DNA of 64,000 nucleotides, from assembly GCF_023159225.1 (NCBI RefSeq), contig NC_063167.1:72541798-72605797 (forward strand). The letters run 5' to 3'. This stretch comes from Perognathus longimembris pacificus (Eukaryota; Chordata; Mammalia; Rodentia; Heteromyidae). Under the pieces are notes generated by a model. That model ran no database searches. It was not told where the DNA came from and saw nothing but the letters and a program-made list of their open reading frames with translations. The position numbers and the translations under genes were made by a program. Positions 32,481 to 46,300 of the stretch are shown here, piece by piece; the first letter of the stretch is position 1; the number at the start of each line of letters is the position of its first letter.

Positions 32481-35400
32481 AGGACCAGCTCTGCCTAAAT
32501 CTGGTCAGTTCCCTCCTCCGGCCTAGAAAACGGGCAGCTCGGGCCTCCTTTTTTTCATGAAGCAGCAGGACGATCTGTCATGCGTGAGATTTCCTGGAGA
32601 AGAGAGACTGCTCGGCTCCCTTTTCCTTCCAATTCTCTTCTTTCTTCCTTCTGGTTATTTTGGAGATGGGGGTCTCTCCTCCCCCCCCCCTTTTTTTTTG
32701 TAAATCAATGTGTGCTTGTCATAAAGCGTTTAGCTTTGTCTTTTATGAGAGGTCAGTACTTACAAATGAAACTACAAAGCAGTCTCCAAGATGCTATTAA
32801 CTAGCTGGGATTTCTTTTTTAATTGCTTCATTTCTCTAGGCCTCAGTTCCTATGTATAAAATTGGGAATTGGATTAAGAAAATACTAAGGACTCAATTAT
32901 ATTGGTGAAGTAGGAGACAGAGTTTATTAAAATAAATGTTTGTTTTTTTTGGCACTCTTTGAGTTTGATTTCAGGGCCTAGTGCTTGCTGATCTAGTGCT
33001 CTACCACTTGGCCCACACCCCAGCCCCACTTTTTGCTGGATATTTTGGAGATGGAGTCTTGAGAACTTTTCTGCCTGAGCTGGCCTTGAACCATGATGCT
33101 CCAGACCTTGGCCTTTGAGTAGCTAGGATTACCAGTGTGAGCCATGGGGCAACTGGCTTAAAATTTACTTGTTTTAATTCCTCATACTATTCACAAAGTC
33201 AAAGACAGTCCAACAAAAGTTCTTAAAAGACTCATATTTCTATTAAAGAAGTCATTAAAAATTACTACTTTTAAGGAGAAATGAAGCAAGAAGCATCCAT
33301 TCTTTGATATTTTCATGAAGGGGAAAGTTAGCCCAAATACAATTACTTAAAAAATGTCCATATCACATTGAACAAACTTGGAACAAAAACATGTGTGTAT
33401 TTATAATTTCAAGTGTTGTTGGGGTTTTGTTGTTGGGTTTTGTGGGGGTTTTTTTGGAACTTACCATTGTGACCTTCCTACCTCAGCATCCTAAGTGCTG
33501 AGATTACACAGGTGCCTGACATATGTGTTAAAAAGTCTATTGGATAAAAACTTTTTAAACCACATACACAGAATAGATTTTTTATTTGTTTGTTTTTGTT
33601 GGTATCAGAGTTTGAAATCAGGCGCTCCCACTCAACTTATTTGTTCATAGTTAGCATTATATCAATTAAGCCATACTTCTAGTCTGGCATTTTTCTGGTT
33701 AAATGAAGATGGAGTCTCCAAGGACTCTTCTGCCTAGTCTGACTTTGATCTTCAGATCTCAGCCTCCTGAATAAGAATTACAGATGTGGACTTCCAGTTT
33801 GCAGATTTTCCTTCCTTCCTTCCTTTTTTCTCCTCCTCCTCCTCCTCCTCCACTTCCCCCTCCTCCTTCTTTTTCCTCTTCTTCCTCCTCCTGCTTTTTA
33901 AAATTTTCTTTATTGTCAAGGTGATATACAGAGGGGTTACACTTTCATAGGTAAAGCAGTGAGTACATTTCTTATCCACCTTGTTACCTCCTCCCTCATT
34001 TTTCTCCCACCTTCTCCCCTCCCCACGAGTTGTACAGTTGGTTTACCCCATATAGTTTTGTAAGTATTGCTTGCATTGGTTGCATTGCTTGCATTGGTTG
34101 CATTGGTTTATCTTTTATACTTTGCCTCTCGATTTTGATGTTTCCCTTCCTTTCCCTAGTTCCAATAAATGTATATACAAGACCTAGGGTTAGAGTGACA
34201 TCAGGGGTAAAACCATGGGGAAGAAAGACAAAAGAAAAAGGCATAATTTCACATGGTATGTTGAAAATAACAACAACAATGATAAAGCACTAGTTTCCAT
34301 AGTTTGGAGTTAATTTCTTTTAGCATCATCTTATGTGTTCATATGTACATAGCTATTGAGCTATTGTGATCTTCAGCTAGGATTATCCTAGACGTGTACT
34401 AATTATTCCGGATGAAGGAAACTATGCATAGAGTCCATGTTTATTTGGGTCTGGCTCACTTCACTTTGTATGATTTTTTTTCAAGTCCTTCCATTTCCTT
34501 ACAAGTGGGCAATATCATTCTTTCTGATAGAGGCATAGAATTCCATTGTGTATCTGTACCACATTTTCTTGATTCATTCATCTACTGAGGGGCATCTGGG
34601 TTGGTTCCATATTTTAGCAATGACAAATTGTGCTGCAATGAACATTGTTGTGCTGGTGGCTTTATTGTGGTCTTGCTTGTAACCTTTTGGGCAGATACCC
34701 AAAAGTGGGGCTGCTGGGTCATAGGGGAGCTCTATGTTTAGCCTTTTGAGGAACCTCTATACTGCTTTCCAGAGTGGTTGAACAAGTTTACATTCCCATC
34801 AACAATGTAGTAGAGTTCCCTTTTGGCCACATCCCCGCCAGCATCTGTTATTATTAGTTTTCTTGATAATGGCCATTCTTACTGGGGTGAGACGGAATCT
34901 CAATGTTGTTTTGATTTGCATTTCTTTTATGGCCAGTGATGTAGAGCACTTCTTCATGTATCTCTTGGCCATTCTCATTTCCTCTTCAGAGAAGTCTCTC
35001 TTTAGCCCATTTGTTAAGGGGGCATTTGATTCTTTGAGGACTGCCAGTTTCTCCTTTCTTTCTTTCCTCCTCCTCCTCTTCTTGCTTCCTCTTCCTCCTC
35101 CTCCTCCTCCTTCTCTTTCTTCTTCTTTCTTTGTCAATCATAGGGCTTGATGTCACTGAGCTTTTGTGCTCAAGGCTAGCACTCTAACACTTTCAGCTAC
35201 AGCACCACTCCTGGTTTTCTAGTGGTACATTGGAGTCTCATGGAGTTTCCTTCCCAGGCTCACTTTGAACCATTAATCTCAGATCTCAGCCTCCTGAGTG
35301 GATTACAGGCATCAGTCACTGGCATCCAGCAGTTTCTAGCTTTAATAGTTGTTGTGGTTTTTTTTTTTTTTTTGCCAGTTCTGGGCCTTGAACTCAGGGC

Positions 35401-36206
35401 CTGAGCACTGTCCCTGGCTTCTTTTTTTGCTCAAGGCCAGCACTCTGCCACTTGAGCCATAGCACCACTTCTGGCCGTTTTCTATATATGTGGTGCTGGG
35501 GAATCGAACCCAGGGCTTCATGTATAAAAGGCAAACACTCTTGCCACTAGGCCATATTCCCAGCCCATTTTTTTTAAATTGGAAGGAAGCAAAATACAAA
35601 AAGGACCAAGACTCCTTGTCATGAGCCCCCTGCATCAGCTACCACAGTGAGATTAGATACACCCTGACATTTCATGGTATGTGGGTGGTTTTCTAAACCA
35701 CAGGGTCTCACACATTCTTGGCAAGTACTCTATCACTGAGTTGCATCCAAGCCCTATAGGTTAATTGTGAAAATAGCAAATTTTCACTATTTCCTAAGGA
35801 GTTATACAACTGACAAACTGCTACTACGTTTATCTTAGTGACTGTAATGATAAATCTTGAATTGATCTTGAAATTTCATGAGTTCTCAAATGAAGCAATT
35901 TCAGAAAGTTCACTGAAGTTATTTTATTCTGGTCTTTATTTAAAAATCAGTTCTTAGCCAGGAGTCAGTAGCTCATACTACTCAGGAGGCTGAGCTCTAA
36001 GGATCACAGTCCAAAGCCAACCTGAGCAGGAAATTCTGTGAGACTCTAATCTCCAATTAACCACTAAAAAACTGGAAGTGGAGCTGTGGCTCAAGTGGTA
36101 GAGTGCTAACTAGCCTTGAGCACAAAAGCTCAGGTACAGCGTCCAGGCCCTGAGTTCAAGCCCCAGTACTCTTCACACCACATACATGCGCACGCATGTG
36201 CGCGCT

Positions 36207-36255
<49 letters not shown>

Positions 36256-39200
36256 ACACATTCTCCAGGAACAGGTAGCGACCAGTTTGAAAACATAACT
36301 GTAGCAGCTTCAGTAGCCCAGATTAATGAGGAAGTGGAAGTCTTTTTATTTGAATCAGTTACAAAATATAAGAAAGCATCTCTGCATACTCCAAATTCAA
36401 TTTATGTTATTTATTGAGCTTTGATGGGAGAACACTATAAAACCATGTAAAACTGCTTCAGGTAGTTCAGAATCTGCAGCCCTAGCTGGGCCTTAAAAAA
36501 TCAAATAAAAACAGAACTATAAACAAATCAAAGCAAAGTGCAAAACAAAATTATTTGTTACCATTTGGATAAAAATAATTTGGTATCAAAATGAACATAC
36601 ATGTGAAAAAATCACATTGTTAAACTTCTGACTTTTTAAGGACTTGCTTTCTGATTTCTATGGCAAAAGCCTTGCAGGTCGGCACAGAAATGGATGACCT
36701 GTTTAAAACAAAAGAAAGTGGATCAGAATGGGACCACAGAATCTATCAAAAGGCCATCCACTTCATATTCAGGTTAATAAAGATGGGTGAACTGCACATT
36801 TCAAGGGAGTATCTGGGACACTGTTTAAATAACAAAGACCTCATGTGAGCCAGCCAGAATCTGGGCCCAGAATAATGGGCCCCAGCACTCAACCCTCTCC
36901 TCCCATCTAACCTTACACACGAGCTCAGAGAAAGTGGAGTCAATGCAAGAAATGCTAGCAGAGATGAATGACCTAGTGCAGAAATGGAAATGATGCCATC
37001 TTACCATACTTTTTGTCTCCATTGCATCTTTGAGCTCCATAAACCTTGACTTTGAAATCTTCAAGATTAGTATGAAAATGCACAACCTCGTAATTTCAAC
37101 AGGAAGGATTATATGAATTACGTCTATTGCCTAAGGAGGGGAAATATTCTTGGTAATAATTAAAATCATACTCTAAAGCCAGCGGCTGGGGGCTCCCCCT
37201 GTAAGTGTAGCTACTCTGAAGGCTGAGATCTGAGGATCATGGCTCAAAACCAGCCCCAGCAGACAAAATGAGAGTGTCTTATTTCCAATGAACCAGTAAA
37301 ATGCCAGAAGTAGTGGTGTACTTTAAGTGGTACTAGAGTCCCAGCCTTGAGTGCAAAAGCCACCTAACAGCGCAAAGCCCTGCCTTCAAGCCCCGGAACC
37401 CACACCAAAATAGATAATAAATAAATAGAAAAGAAAAGGAGCGAACAGAAAAAGGAGTGTAACCATCCCAGAAGTTGAAGACTATGACACACTCTCTATA
37501 AGCCTCCTTAAAGATTTTGACCTGCATTCTCAGAACAGTAACACCCCTAGGCTTTACTTGCTCAATCCTTCTTCCAGGCATCCTTGGACGATATTAAAAA
37601 GATGTTTTATGTGTCTTATTGCCACCTTCTTGTCGCTGCTGGCCCTTTCCTCTACCCCTTCCTCTGGTACAGTCCCTACTGTATCTCAAAGGCAAAACTG
37701 GATGCCAAAGATGACCAAAAGCAATGTTCAATCCTTGGAAATAAAATCAAGCTGAAATCAGGTGCAGGTAAGTTCATGAATGTAATCCTAGCTACTCAGA
37801 AGGCTGAGATCTGAGAATTGTGGTTCAAAGCCAGCCAGGGCAGGAAAGCCTGTGAAACTCCACAGAAAACCAGAAGTGGAGCAGTGGCTCAAAGTGGTAA
37901 AGCCCTATCTAGTCTTAGTGAAAGAGCTCAGGGACAATGTCTAGGTCCCAACTAACCCCCCCAAAAAAATCTAGCTGAAATTTTAGGGCCCTGCTGTCAC
38001 CTGGATTGGCCCTGATCTACATATACTTTAGTAAAAGAAAACTAGAAGCAGTCTGGCCCTAGGTGAAGGGGTGATTGAAATTATGGCCAGACTGAGCTAT
38101 GATTCCAGGGCAGATGAAAAAGGTGACAGAAGGAGCAGGCCCTATGAGACAGAGAGGCCCAAAGGCAGTCCACGTGTCTTACCACTGAGAACTTATCGAG
38201 TGATCGGAAGGAAGATGCAAAAGCCTCAGGCCTAGGCAAACCTGACAGGTAGCATCAATAACCGAAGTAGGTCAGGTGTGAGAATATAGGGAATAAACTA
38301 GATATGGTGACACAGGCCTGGAATATCAGCACTCGAGAGGCTCAAGAAAAGAGGAAGAAAGGAGGGAAGGAAGGAAGGAAGGAATGAAAGAAGGGAGGGA
38401 GGGAGAAGAGGATGGAGGAAGGAGAGAGGGAGGGAGGGAGGGATTTAGGGCCAAACCCAATCTAAGGGAGGCCAGGTCTATGTCAGATATGACCAGCAGG
38501 GGGCGCACGTGCAGGCTGTTTTCATTGTCATAGATTTCACAGCAAAGGGAGACTCCAGGTTGCAGTTTCCTAAGCAGCTCACTTAGATTACATTCACTCT
38601 TCATAGCCTGCACAGAGGATGATGCATGGCTGCTTTGATATCCCAGAACCAAATGTGCACCACATGATAAGAGGAGCAGAGATGAGGCTGATTCTAGCTC
38701 TGAGTTGAGCAGGTGGGACAGAAGCCCTAAACCCAGCTGGGGCTCAAGTTTGTCTTTTTTTCTTAGCATATATTAGCTGTACAAGGTGTTTTCATTATGA
38801 TTTTCCATACATGTACTTTCACCTGTTACTCTCTCATTTCCCCAGTATTTTTCAGTATTTTTTACTTTTATGCCAGCACAGGGGCTTGAACTCAGAGCCT
38901 GGGCATTATTCCTGAGATTCTTTTGCTCAAGGCTAGCACTCTGCCACTTGAGCCACAGCACCACTTCTGGCTTTTTCTGTTGATGTGATACTGAGGAATC
39001 GAACCCAGGGCTTCGTGCATGCTAGGCAAACACTCTACCACTAAGCCACATTCCCAGCCCTTAAACAATTTTTAACAGGTTTGGTTATTCTATTTTCACT
39101 TTGATTCACTTTGATTCTGCCTTTATTTGCCTTTCCTTTTCTTCCTCCTCCCTCCCCCCTAGTCCACGACAGTTCCTTCATTTTACACACATCATTTTAG

Positions 39201-41260
39201 GTCTATATTCTGCAGATGAGAGGTCAGAATATTTGTCTTTCTCAGCCTGGTTTGTTTTGCTTAACATGATCATGTCCAGCTTTGCCCATTTTCTTGCAAA
39301 TGGTATAATATTATTCTCCTTTAATCCTAATATGCTATTGTGTACTTATGTCAACACTCTGTTGCATATTTATTTTTCTTTATTCATCAGTTGATGGGCA
39401 TCTAAACAGAATCAATAGTTTGGCTGTTGTGAATAGTTCATCTCTAAACATAACTATACAGATGTCCAGGTTGTATGCTAACTTACATTCCTTTGGAAGT
39501 ATGCCTGGAAGTGGTATTACAAAACCAAATGGTAGTGCTATTTTTATTTTTTGCCAGTCTTGGGCCTTGGACTCAGGGCCTGAGCCAGTGCCTGGCTTCT
39601 TTTTGCTCAAGGCTAGCACTCTGCCACTTGAGCTACAGTGCCACTTCTGGCTGTTTTCTGTTGTTTTTTGTTTGCCAGTCCTGGTGCTTGAACTCAGGGC
39701 CTGAGCACTGTCCCTGGCTTCTTTTTGCTCAAGGCTAGCACTCTGCCACTTGAGCCACAGCGCCACTTCTGGCTTTTTCTATATATGTGGTACTGAGGAA
39801 TCGAACCCAGGGCTTCATGTATAGGAGATGAGCATTCTTCCACTAGGCCATATTCCCAGCCCCTTCTGGCCATTTTCTATATATGTGGTGCTGGGGAACC
39901 AAACCCAGGGCTTCATGTATGTGAGGCAAGCACTCTTGCCACTAGGCCATATTCCCAGCCCTGGTAGTGCTATTTTTAATTTTTGGAGGAACCTCCATAC
40001 TGATTTCCATAGTGGCTGTACTAATTGAGGTTTTTTTTTTTTTTTGAACAAACAGGTTCTTGTTGGTTGACAATGGCTCATTCTGCAGCCCTACCAACTT
40101 ACGTGGCTAAGATCAGAAGGATCAGCCAGGCGCTGGTGGCTCACACCTGTAATCCTAGCTACTCAGGAGGCTGAGATAGGAGGACTGGGGTTTAAAGCCA
40201 GCATGGGCAGGAAAGTCTGTGAGGCTCTTATCTCCAATTAACCACCAGAAAACTGGAAGTGGCACTGAGTCTTGAGCAAAAGAGCTTAGGGACAGCATCC
40301 AGGCCCTGAGTTCAAGCACTATGGCCAACAAAAACAAACCAAAAATATTGGAAGGGTCATGGTCCAAGGCCAGCCTGGACAGAAAAGTTTGCAAGATCCT
40401 TTCTCAACCGAGATCTAGCCTGGTGGCCCACATCTGTCATCTCAGTGATTACAAAATGCCCAAACTATACAAACTGTTGGTGAGATAGGGTGGGAAAAAC
40501 TGGGAGAGAGCAAGGGAAGAGGTGATATTATCTGAAAAGAAACGTAGTCTCTACCTGACTTATATAACTCTAACCCCTCTGTACATCACCTTTATAATAA
40601 CAATTTTTTAAAGTCTTTTTTTTTAAAAAGCCTAAAATAGGGGCTGGGGATATGGCCTAGTGGCAAGAGCACTTGCCTCATATACATGAAGCCCTGGGTT
40701 CGATTCTTCAGCACCACATATACAGAAAATGGCCAGAAGTGGCGCTGTGACTCAAGTGGCAGAGTGCTAGCCTTGAGCAAAAAGAAGCCAGGGACAGTGC
40801 TCAGGCCCTGAGTCCAAGGCCCAGGACTGGCAACAAAAACAAAACAAACAAACAAAAAAGCCTAAAATAGATATGGCCCTACTTGACAGCCCATCTCAAA
40901 AGTAACCATCTGGTGATTCACATCTATAACCCTAGCTACTCAGGAGGCTAAGATCTGGGGAATAGTGGTTTGAGGCCAGTCTGGGCAGAAAAGTCCAAGA
41001 AACCTCACCTATATAATAACTAGTAAAAGACAGAGTTAGGGGGTTGACTCAAGTGGTAGAGTGCCAGCCCAGCAAGCTTAAATACTCATGTCAAGCCTCA
41101 GTACTACCAAAAACAAAATTAAAAAGCCATCACAGAAAAAGGACTGGAAAAATGTAGCCTATTAGTAGCAAGCTTGAGATCTTGAACTCAAACCATGATA
41201 CCACCATAATGCTAACTGCAACCAGGGAAAGAATGATGGGATGGGATACCAGGTCCAAAG

Positions 41261-41336
<76 letters not shown>

Positions 41337-43333
41337 CAGACAGAGACAGAAACAGAGAGAGAGAGAAAGAAAGAGAGAGAGAGGAGAAAGGGGGCCCCAG
41401 GGGGTCCAGAACTTTGAACCCTGAGTTTCTTGTTAGCAATCTTATTTATTTAGTTGAGTATAGGGGAGGTGACTACAGATATGTGCAGAAAATAGGGCAT
41501 CAGTCTATCTTGTGGTTACAGTCATTAACCTGAGATGCTGTTTGTCTATATAGTGATCATTGACTCTCTTATCATTAAGGAGCAGAGGGGAGTGATAAAC
41601 TTTTAACAGTAACACAGACATTTATCTTATTTCCAAGGTCTCAAGCTTTTAGTGTCCATACTGCTCTACCTTAAACACACTTAGGGTAGTAACATTTGTT
41701 GATAGTTTGACCTTTCTAGGGCCAACTCTCAACCTTCTGAGTATGGACAAGGTGGCAGTCCAACCTCTTAACCCCCCTAAGCCTTTCCTTGTCTCACAGC
41801 TTGGCCTCAGAGTTCCCTCCACCACCCAAAACAAATGAACAAAAAGTACAAGTTCTTGAAAGTTTGTTTTTGAATTATTTCATGGCAGCATGTGAAGCCC
41901 CCTGGGATCCCCCCTCCCTCACAACTTCCCCTTCCCAACCTGTCCTGTCCTACCATTTTCCCAGGGCCCTGCCCAGCACAGAAACTTGCCCTTCAGATGG
42001 GAAACTAGGAAGTCAAGCAGAAGAGCTGGCCTATCTGGGACCCCTATCTAGGGTCCAGCTGGGCTGGTTCTCTGGCTTGAATTAGGGTCTCACACTCTCG
42101 CTTGGCTTTTTTGCTCAGGGCTGGTGCTCTACCACTCGAGCCACAGCTCTACTTGCATCTTTTTGGAGGTTGATTGGAAATAAGAATCTCATTGGCTTTT
42201 CAGCCTGGGCTGGCTTTGAACCACAATACTCAGATCTCAGCCTCTTAAGTAGCTAGGATTACAAGCATGAGCCACTGACACCCAGCTTGCAAGAATTCTT
42301 TCCTATATACCACAGCTCTGATTTAGAGTAAAGGCGAGGCCTTCTGTGCCTGTCACAATGTCACTGACTGATGTAGTTGAGATGTTTTATTGTAATTGAA
42401 ATGAATTGTTTTAGTGGCTAATGTTAGCTGTGTTTGTCTTTGTATCAAATTGGTATGAGCTAGGATGGACTTGGCGAACTCTCCCACCTAGGAGGAAGGA
42501 CTGCTGAGCCTGGCTAGTCTTTGTCTAAAATTGCCAGATGTTTCACACTGAGCTCAGCAGCTCAGTATTCAGCCTTTTATATGCTAAAGTGAAAATGAAA
42601 ACAAAAGCAAAATGCAATGTAAAAATTGTCTCGTTAATTAGTTTGCTTGATTGTATTGCTTTCTGAAGCTACTTGTTAATATTTTTGAACCCTTGCTAGC
42701 TGGAAAAAAGGACAAAGCAGCTGTTTAAACTACCAAGAGATAAAATGTGGAAGAGGGATTTGTCTATTGTTTTACTTTGTCTTGGTCTTGGGAGTGATTT
42801 TTGTGTGTGTGTTGGTGGCGTTGGTACTGGGGCCTCACATTTGCCTGGCAGGCACTCTTCCTCTAAGGCCACTCCTCAACCAGTCCCTTTTTGTGGGTTA
42901 TTTTGCAGATAGGTCTTGCTTTATGGCCAGGAGGACCTGGGTAGTTCCTGACACTGGTTAAGAAAAATCACTGCAAGGGCTGAGATGTAGCTCAGTGGCA
43001 AAGCATTTGCCTAGCAAGGGCAATGTCCTGGGTTTGATCCCCAGTATCTAATAAGGAAAACACACACACACACACATACACACACACACATCACAACAAC
43101 AGCTGGGGCACACCTGTAATCCTGACTACCCAGGAGGCAGAGATCTGAGGATGGACACTCAGAATCAGACCTGGACAGGAAAGTCTGTGAGATTCTTATC
43201 TTCAACTAACCAGCCATAAAGCCCAAATTGGAGCTGTGGCTCAAGTGATACAGTTGCCAACCTTGAGCTGGCTGTTCAAGGACCATGTCCAGGCCCTGAG
43301 TTCAAACCCCAGGAACAGCACACACATGTGCAT

Positions 43334-43367
<34 letters not shown>

Positions 43368-46300
43368 TTACTGCAGAAGAATATGGTCTTTTAGTTAATT
43401 TGCATGTATGACACAGAACAATGGAACCCACTAAAATTCTTTTAAGAATGGAAAGTGGGGGCTGGGAATATGGCCTAGTGGGTGAAGTGCTTGCCTGGTA
43501 CATATGAAGCCCTGGGTTCAATTCTTCAGCACTACATATATACAAAAAGCCAGACGTGGAGCTGTGATTCAAGTGGTAGAGTTCTAGTCTTGAACAAAAA
43601 GAAGCCAGAGACAGTGCTCAGGTCCTGAGTTCAAGCTCCAGGACTGGCAAAAAAAAAAAAAAAAGAATGGAAAATGGAATGGGTTGAGTGATAGAGCAAT
43701 GGAGGTTGGTCAGGATACAATGTATACATGTGTGGAAATGTTACAATGAAACCTTCCTTTGTAGAACTAATATATGCTAATAAAGCAACAAGAAAGATAG
43801 GAAGAAAGTCACAGCAGTACTTAAGATTATAAGGAGAGCTGGACACCTGGGCTCATGCCTATAATCTTAGCTACTCAGGCTGAGGGTTACTGTTCAAAGT
43901 CAGCCCAGGAAGAAAGGTTTGTGAGACTCTAGTCTCCAAAAAACTACTCAGAAAAAGCGGGAAGTGGTCCTGGCTTAAGTGGTAGAGCACTAGCTTTGAA
44001 CACAAAGAAGCTCACTAACAGCACTCAAGTCCTGAGTTGAAGCCCCAGGACAGGCAAACCAACCAACAAACAAAAAAATTGTAAGGAGGAAAAGAGTCTG
44101 CTTACTGGTGGTGAAAGCTTATCTGGGAAGAGTGGTCATCCCAACAGTTATTTCATCATTTTCATTGTTCTTAAGAGACACAAACTGAAATATTCAGGAG
44201 CAAAGAATTGGTATTCTTACAGTGCTTCACCAGAACATCAGTAATACTTGTGTGTGTAAGACAGAAAATAAATGGCAAAATAACAAATGATTGATCAAAG
44301 TGCAGGTTTTGCAAGACTGTGCTAGTTTTGCAACTGTTCTACATTTTAAAATGTGTGTGTGTGTATGTGTGTGTGTGTGTGCGCGCGCATGCGCGCACGC
44401 ACTCGCGCACCGGTCTTGGGTCTTTAACTCAGGGCCTGGCACTGTCACTTTAGCTTTTTCCATCCAAAGCTGGTGTTCTACCACTTGAGCAACAGCTCCA
44501 CCTCCAGCTTCTATTTTGGTAGTTTAATGGAGATAAGAGTTTCGTGGGCTTTCAGGCCCCAGCTAGCTTTGAACTATGATCCTAGGATCTTGGCCTCCTG
44601 AGTAGCTAGGATAACAGGCTTCAGCTATAGACACTTGGCTTCAGTATTGTTTCTTGTTCCAGAGATTCTGTTTTCATTCACATCACTAGTCTCTTCCATT
44701 TTAAAGACTTGACATCGATGCTGCAAACAGGGAGAATTACTCCTGTAATTTACAAGTCTTTCCATTCTATTACATACCACACTTCCCGCAGAATTTCCCC
44801 TCCCCCAGCATCAGATGTACATAAATTGTGGGTGTTGAAAGGAGAAAGGGGGACTGTGTGAGTAAATTACCACCAGCTGTCTGGAAGCTTGATCATAATT
44901 TCTTGGGGTTTTTGTTACAGCTGACAAACAGCCTTCCCATCAAAGGAGGTGGATCTGAATATGCACGTGTTCATGTATTTTCACAGAAGTGCACATATGC
45001 GCATGCGTGTACACAAACACATGCACACACACATACTGAAAGACAGGAGAAGAAGGTTGGGAGATGAAAGGAGGGGATGTACACTTTTCTGGTGCCTAAA
45101 ATTCTCGCCAACACACTTGCTCAACAACTTTCTTTTCAGAGATTTGGTCTCATACGATGCTCCAGGAAGCTGAGAGATGGAAAATCTGGGTCACTAGCTT
45201 AGCCCTAGAGAGCAGTTGTGAGAAGATCTAAAAATAAAAACTATAACTACTGCTGAGCACTAGTGGCTCACACCTGTAATCCTAGTAACTCAGGAGGCTG
45301 AGATCTGAGGAGCAAGATTCAAAAGGCCAGGGGCTGGGAATATGGCCTAGTGGCAAGAGTGCTTGCCTCACATACATGAAGCCCTGGGTTCTATTCCCCA
45401 GCACCAAATAGATGGCCAGAAGTGGTGCTGTGGCTCAAGTGGCAGAGTGCTAGTCTTAAGCAAAAGGAAGCCAGGGACAGTGCTCAGGCCCTGAGTCCAA
45501 GGCCCAGGACTAGCCAAAAAAAAAAAAAAAAAGATTCAACAGACCAGCCTGGGCAGGAAAGTCCAACAGACTCTTATCTCCAATTGACCACCAAAAAGCT
45601 GGAAATAAAACTATGGCTAAACTTGTAAAGCACCAGTCTCCATTAAAAAAAAAAAGCCAAGCAAAAGCATGAGTTCCTGAGTTCAAGCTCCAGCACTGAT
45701 ACTCCATACCCACCCACATGCACACACTCATTCAAAAGTACTAAATTAAAAGGTTGGAATTTAATTAAAAGATTGGAATCCTGGTGGCATGCAAACATTA
45801 ATGAAAAGATGTCTGTGATGCACAGTATCTTTAAAATGTGCTGAACAATGAATTAAACACTTTTTATACATGATCTTGTTTACTCTCATGGTGGTGGTGT
45901 CTGGTACTTACGGTCATTGACAGAGTTTAAGTGACTTACCAGAGCTGGAAATGTCTTTCTTTCTTTTTCCTTTCCTTTTAAAAATTCATTGGGGTTTGAA
46001 CTTAGGGACTGGGCACTGTCCTTTACCTTTTTCACTCAAGGCTGGTGCTTTCCCACTTGAGCCACATCTCCACTTCCAGCTTTTTGGTGGCTACCTGGAG
46101 ATAAGCATCTCATGGGCTTTCCATTCTCGCTATCTTTGAACCATGATTCTCAGATCTTAGCCACCTGAGTAGCAAGGATTACAGGTATGAGTCACCATGC
46201 CTAGCTGTACAACTACTTAAAGATAAGGAGAAAAAAATATATGAAATTCAGCAAACTTAGAAATTATTATCTGTAGGTATTAAGAATAATTCTTGGGCTG

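Noticed and set aside
33899..35050. Possible intact L1 coding sequence
   Set aside because: The content corresponds to the L1 3' end with short frames only. No reverse transcriptase domain is visible.
38326..38769. 147-codon minus-strand frame
   Set aside because: Its C-terminal third is translated GGAA/GGGA repeat. No domain is visible in the rest.
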